Shown: positions 60,439 through 64,000 of the stretch, piece by piece
Layout: each line of letters begins with the position of its first letter
How positions within the stretch are numbered: the first letter of the stretch is position 1
Assembly: GCF_023554995.1 (NCBI RefSeq)
Contig: NZ_JAMJPK010000005.1
Span: forward strand, 62,001-126,000
Source of the DNA: Halomonas gemina
GTDB taxonomy: Bacteria; Pseudomonadota; Gammaproteobacteria; Pseudomonadales; Halomonadaceae
Reading direction: 5' to 3'
Length of the DNA: 64,000 bases
The notes under the pieces: model-generated
Told to the model about the DNA's origin: nothing
Seen by the model: the letters and a program-made list of their open reading frames with translations, nothing else
The model's database searches: none
Position numbers and translations under genes: made by a program

Positions 60439-62214
60439 TCAGTCGTCACGCCCGGGCGCGTCGAGCTCGGGGTAGCGTTGCAGCAGGTCGTCGATCAGCG
60501 GGCGTTCCTCGAAGCGATGCCGGGCCTCCTCGAGCAGCTCGCGGGCACGCTGCTCCTCGCCCAGCGCCCAGAGCACCTCGATGAGGTGGGCGGCGATCTC
60601 CTGGTCGGGCATCGCCGACCAGGCGCGCTCCAGCCAGGGCAGGGCGCCCTCGGGGTCGCCTTGGCGATAGCGGACCCAGCCGAGGCTGTCGAGGATCGCC
60701 GGATTGCCGGGCTCCAGTGAGTGGGCCCGCTCGATCAGCGCGCGTGCCTCCTCCAGGCGGCCCTCGAGGTCGGCATCGGCGAGGGTATAGCCCAGGGCGT
60801 TGAGGGCATTGGCATTGTCCGGGTCGTTCTCGATGATGTGGCGGAGGTCCGCCTCCATGGCGGCGAGGTCGTCATCGGCGAAGGCGCGCATGGCCCGCTG
60901 GTAGCGCAGCCGCTCGTCGTCGGGACGGCGAGAGAGCTCGCTGTCGAGCAGGGCATCGGCCTGCTCGACGAGGCCGGCCTCGTCGAGCAGCTCGACCTCC
61001 AGGGAGACCAGTTCACTGTGGTAGGCCTCATGGCGCAGCCGCTCGAGGCGCAGGAAGGCCCGTGCGTCGAGCAGCCGGTCATCCTCGATCAGCATCCGGG
61101 CCGCACTCAGGCGGGCGGCCAGGAACTGCTCGCCTTTCGGCACCTGGCGGTAATAAAGCAGGGCGTTGTCTACCTCGCCCTCCTCCTCGGCGATGGCCCC
61201 CAGCAGCAGGAAGGCCAGCGGCGGGGCCTGGTCGTCGCCGACCAGGGGCAGCAGCAGCCTTCGCGCCGGGGGCAGGTGCTCCTCCTCCAGGAACAGCCGC
61301 GCCAGGCCGAGGCGCAGCTCGGGGTCGTCGCCGTGGTCGTCGAGCAGGGCATTGGTGGTGGCCTCGGCGGCCTCGATGCCGCCCAGCCGGATCTCGGCGC
61401 GGGCCAGCAGCAGCATCAGGCGCGGGTCGCCCGGCGCCACCTCCAGGCCGCGTCGCGCCGCCGAGCGAGCGCTCGCCGGGTCGTCGGCCTCGAGGGCCAG
61501 GCGGGCGCGGACCTGCCACAGTTCGGGAAGCTCCGGGGCCGCCCGGGCCAGTCGCGACAGGCGCTGCTCGGCGGTCGCGCGCTCACCGGCGGCGGCCTCC
61601 AGCAGGGCGGTGGCCAGCTCGCTGTCGTGGCCTGTCTCGCCGGACGCCTCCAGCTGCTCGTCCAGGTGCTCGCGCATCCTGGCCAGCAGCGGCGCCGGGT
61701 CGGCACCGGCCTCGAGAGCGCTCTCCACGAAGCCGCTCAGCTCCTCCTGGGCGCCGCGCGAGATGGCGGCCAGGCGCTGCTCCAGGGCGGCGTCCCAGTC
61801 GCCGCGCTGGATGGCGAGGCTGGAAAGCAGGCGTGCCGGGGAGTCGCTCTGGGGAGCGAGGGACTGCCAGCGCCGTGCGGCCTCCTCGAGCAGCCGCGGA
61901 TCCTCGCTGAAGCGGGCAGCCAGGGTGGCGCGCTCGGCGAGGGGCGCGGAGCCATAGCGTTCGGCGATGTCGAGAAAGCCGCGGGTGGCCCGCGGATAGT
62001 CGCCACGCTGCCCGGCCAGTTCGGCCACCAGCAGGCCGGAGAGGCTCTCCGCATCCAGGCCGCGGGTGACCGGCGGCGCACCCGCCATCGGGTCCTCGGC
62101 GGGTGCGGCGGCCGAGGAGGCCCCCGGCAGGCCCTGGCAGCCGGCGAGCAGGGTCGCCAGCACCAGCGGCGCCAGGGGGGAGCGAGTGAATCGGGGGAGG
62201 GTTCCGCGGGGCAT
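60439..62214 (-). CDS. TPR-repeat lipoprotein
   Basis: 591 aa with a lipobox LATLLAGCQG (Cys ~26). The rest is repeated helix-turn-helix TPR units, most clear at ~200-330 and ~450-580 (DADLEGRLEEARALIERAHSLEPGNPAILDSLGWVRYRQGDPEGALPWLERAW). It is likely a periplasmic scaffold attached to a membrane. Homologues occur upstream of lolB in Pseudomonas and relatives. Its exact role is not known; lipoprotein or envelope assembly is a guess from context. Confidence 0.88.
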   Translation of the reverse strand: MPRGTLPRFTRSPLAPLVLATLLAGCQGLPGASSAAAPAEDPMAGAPPVTRGLDAESLSGLLVAELAGQRGDYPRATRGFLDIAERYGSAPLAERATLAARFSEDPRLLEEAARRWQSLAPQSDSPARLLSSLAIQRGDWDAALEQRLAAISRGAQEELSGFVESALEAGADPAPLLARMREHLDEQLEASGETGHDSELATALLEAAAGERATAEQRLSRLARAAPELPELWQVRARLALEADDPASARSAARRGLEVAPGDPRLMLLLARAEIRLGGIEAAEATTNALLDDHGDDPELRLGLARLFLEEEHLPPARRLLLPLVGDDQAPPLAFLLLGAIAEEEGEVDNALLYYRQVPKGEQFLAARLSAARMLIEDDRLLDARAFLRLERLRHEAYHSELVSLEVELLDEAGLVEQADALLDSELSRRPDDERLRYQRAMRAFADDDLAAMEADLRHIIENDPDNANALNALGYTLADADLEGRLEEARALIERAHSLEPGNPAILDSLGWVRYRQGDPEGALPWLERAWSAMPDQEIAAHLIEVLWALGEEQRARELLEEARHRFEERPLIDDLLQRYPELDAPGRDD

Positions 62215-62416
62215 GCGCGTCTCGTGCCAAAGGACGAGGCGTCAGCATAACGGCTCGACTCCCCCGGGCAAAGCATGATCCCGGTCACGGCATGTCATGG
62301 CGCCTCGGGCGGGCGGCCTGTGGTAGAATGCTGCGCTTCGAGGATGGGCGGTCCGCGTCGACGGATATCACCACAGCGCCCCTGCCGGAACCACGACTCG
62401 TGAAGACGCCGAACGC

Positions 62417-63685
62417 ATGACGCTTCTTGCCCTGGGAATCAACCACCGGACCGCCACCATCGAGGTGCGCGAGCAGGTCGCCTTTTCGCCGACGCAGCTC
62501 GAGGCGGCGCTGGCCGAGTTGCGTGCCCTCCCCGAGGTGCACGAGGCGGCGGTCCTCTCCACCTGCAACCGCACCGAGCTCTACTGCGTCACCGAGGCCG
62601 TAGGCGAGCGCGAGATCCTCGACTGGCTGGGTCGTTTCCACGGGCTGCGGGTGGAGGATCTCTCGCGCTGTGCCTACCACTTTCTCGAGAACGACGCGGC
62701 CCGGCATCTGATGCGGGTGGCGGTGGGGCTGGACTCCATGGTGCTCGGCGAGCCGCAGATCCTTGGCCAGCTCAAGGATGCCTACCAGGCGGCCCGCCGG
62801 GCCCGGGGCCTGGGCGGTGAGCTGGAGTGCCTGTTCCAGAATACCTTCGCCGTGGCCAAGCAGGTACGCACCGAGACGGGCATCGGTCGCAACCCGGTGT
62901 CGGTGGCCTATGCGGCGGTGAGCCTGGCCAGCCGCATCTTCGACGACTTCACCCGCTCGCGGGCGCTGCTGATCGGCGCCGGCGAGACCATCGAGCTGGT
63001 GGCGCGTCACCTCCACGAGGCGGGGGTGCGCCGGCTCACCGTGGCCAACCGCACCCGCGAGCGGGCCGAGGCACTGTCCGGGCCGCTGGGCGGCGAGGCG
63101 ATCACCCTCGATGCGATCCCCGAGGCCCTGGTCGAGGCCGATATCGTGATCTCCTCCACCGCCGCACCGCTGCCGATCCTCGGCAAGGGCATGGTCGAGC
63201 GGGCGCTGAAGAAGCGTCGCCACCGCCCCGTCTTCATGGTCGACATCGCCGTGCCCCGGGATATCGAGCCCGAGGTGGGCGAGCTCAGTGATGTCTTCCT
63301 CTATACCGTCGATGACCTCCAGGAGGTCATCGAGGAGAATCGCCGGCATCGCCAGGTGGCCGCCGACCAGGCCGAGTCGCTGATCGAGCACGGCGTAGGC
63401 AACTGGCAGCATGAGCGGCGTATCCGCAGCGGCGGCGAGCTGATCCGCGACGTGCGTGCCCGCGGCGAGGCCATGCGCGACCTCTCCGAGCAGCAGGCCC
63501 TGGCGCGCCTGGCCCGTGGCGAGGACCCCGAGCTGGTGATCCGCCGCCTGGCCCACCAGCTGACCAACCGGCTGATGCACCGTCCCACCGTGGCGATGCG
63601 CGAGGCGGCCTCCCGGGAGCGCCGCGACCTGCTGGAGGCCGCCACCGCACTGCTGCTGGATGAATCCACCGACCACTCCCGATAG
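62417..63685 (+). CDS. hemA: HemA, glutamyl-tRNA reductase
   Basis: 422 aa. Catalytic cysteine C50 in STCNRTELYC; substrate loop GLDSMVLGEPQILGQLKDAY; NADPH-binding LLIGAGETIELVARHL; SVAYAAVSLASRIF; and the C-terminal dimerisation helices. It reduces glutamyl-tRNA to glutamate semialdehyde, the first committed step of tetrapyrrole synthesis by the C5 route. It is divergent from the TPR gene, with a -10 like TAGAAT at about 62323. The following gene is prfA, 9 bases away, the conserved hemA-prfA pair. The start has a poor ribosome site. Confidence 0.96.
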   Translation: MTLLALGINHRTATIEVREQVAFSPTQLEAALAELRALPEVHEAAVLSTCNRTELYCVTEAVGEREILDWLGRFHGLRVEDLSRCAYHFLENDAARHLMRVAVGLDSMVLGEPQILGQLKDAYQAARRARGLGGELECLFQNTFAVAKQVRTETGIGRNPVSVAYAAVSLASRIFDDFTRSRALLIGAGETIELVARHLHEAGVRRLTVANRTRERAEALSGPLGGEAITLDAIPEALVEADIVISSTAAPLPILGKGMVERALKKRRHRPVFMVDIAVPRDIEPEVGELSDVFLYTVDDLQEVIEENRRHRQVAADQAESLIEHGVGNWQHERRIRSGGELIRDVRARGEAMRDLSEQQALARLARGEDPELVIRRLAHQLTNRLMHRPTVAMREAASRERRDLLEAATALLLDESTDHSR

Positions 63686-63694
63686 GATGCGCCG

Positions 63695-64000
63695 ATGAAA
63701 GCCACCCTGCGCCAGCGCCTCGATGCCTTCGTCGAGCGCTTCGAGGAGCTTTCCGCCCTGCTGGCGGAGCCCGAGGTGATCAGCGACCAGACCCGCTTCC
63801 GCGACTACTCGCGGGAGTATGCCGAGCTCGAGCCCCTGGTGGAGGCCTGGCGCGGATACCGCGCCGTGGAGGCCGACATCGCCTCCGCCGAGCAGCTCCT
63901 CGGCGATGCCGACGCCGAGATGCGCGAGCTGGCCGAACTGGAGCGGGATGAGGGGCGCGAGAGGCTCGAGGCCCTCGAGGTCCGGCTCAAGCAGCTGCTG
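63695..64000 (+). CDS. prfA: PrfA, peptide chain release factor 1 (N-terminal part, cut by window end)
   Basis: The first 102 codons from the ATG at 63695 (MKATLRQRLDAFVERFEELSALLAEPEVISDQTRFRDYSREYAELEPLVEAW) are the helical N-terminal domain of RF1. The GGQ and PxT motifs would be beyond the window edge. RF1 ends translation at UAA and UAG codons. Position 9 bases behind hemA supports the call over RF2. A GGAT-type weak ribosome site precedes it, in keeping with coupling to hemA. Confidence 0.93.
   Translation, partial: MKATLRQRLDAFVERFEELSALLAEPEVISDQTRFRDYSREYAELEPLVEAWRGYRAVEADIASAEQLLGDADAEMRELAELERDEGRERLEALEVRLKQLL

Noticed and set aside
60721-62250. 509-aa plus-strand frame
   Set aside because: Antisense shadow of the TPR lipoprotein gene; composition G/Q/A-rich with no domain.
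62285-63676. 463-aa minus-strand frame
   Set aside because: Antisense shadow of hemA.

Overview
The window looks like chromosomal DNA of a halophilic gammaproteobacterium close to Halomonas (Halomonadaceae). Coding DNA is very GC-rich with long antisense shadow frames. Gene content is typical of that group: sufS-sufT, proline use (putA/putP), choline to glycine betaine (betIBA with choX), and the lolB-ispE-prs-rplY-pth-ychF block followed by hemA-prfA. The assignment rests on gene content and composition, not on a marker gene. Most of the window is core chromosome. There is no phage, integrase, CRISPR array or intact insertion sequence.

Layout. 0-7 kb: end of the suf operon, a SanA-like envelope protein, rimB-rimK (ribosomal protein S6 modification), a DUF3549 protein, a YqcC-like protein and a gamma-glutamylcyclotransferase-like protein. 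7-15 kb: tandem ompW paralogues, then the proline block (putP, a tiny putP-like remnant, putA, an AraC regulator). 15-22 kb: tRNA-Gly, a CBS protein, a Pmp3-like fusion, an EamA exporter, NAD kinase, a phosphatase, a rhomboid protease and DUF1315/DUF2797 genes. 22-26 kb: a MITE-like palindromic element, a sulfite dehydrogenase pair (sorA/sorB type) and a radical SAM gene under a LexA box. 26-31 kb: a cobalamin riboswitch and the full B12 uptake operon btuB-F-C-D. 31-36 kb: an NCS2/SulP-like transporter behind a structured leader, a glycerophosphodiesterase, a quinone oxidoreductase and an RpiR regulator. 36-42 kb: a crotonase / NDP-forming acyl-CoA ligase / crotonase operon and an SLC13 permease. 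42-50 kb: fadE between two copies of a ~200 bp repeat, then betA-betB-betI and choX sharing a BetI operator. 50-55 kb: tRNA-Met, three tRNA-Asn, the tail-specific protease prc, an M18 aminopeptidase and an inverted second tRNA-Met. 55-64 kb: ychF, pth, rplY, prs, ispE, lolB and a TPR lipoprotein on the minus strand, then hemA and the start of prfA on the plus strand.

How the genes work together. Osmoprotection and use of compatible solutes are prominent: proline uptake and oxidation, choline capture (ChoX) and its oxidation by BetA and BetB under BetI. Vitamin B12 uptake is a single riboswitch-controlled unit. Lipid and acyl-CoA use shows in fadE with a palindromic, PsrA-like operator and in the RpiR-linked CoA operon.

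The most interesting unexplained items are a predicted multi-helix leader RNA before the 31.1 kb transporter, the ~200 bp direct repeats around fadE, a 39-codon PutP N-terminal remnant between putA and putP, an orphan plus-strand terminator that may end a small RNA near tRNA-Gly, and the RpiR-linked acyl-CoA operon of unknown substrate. No whole new multi-gene system is evident.
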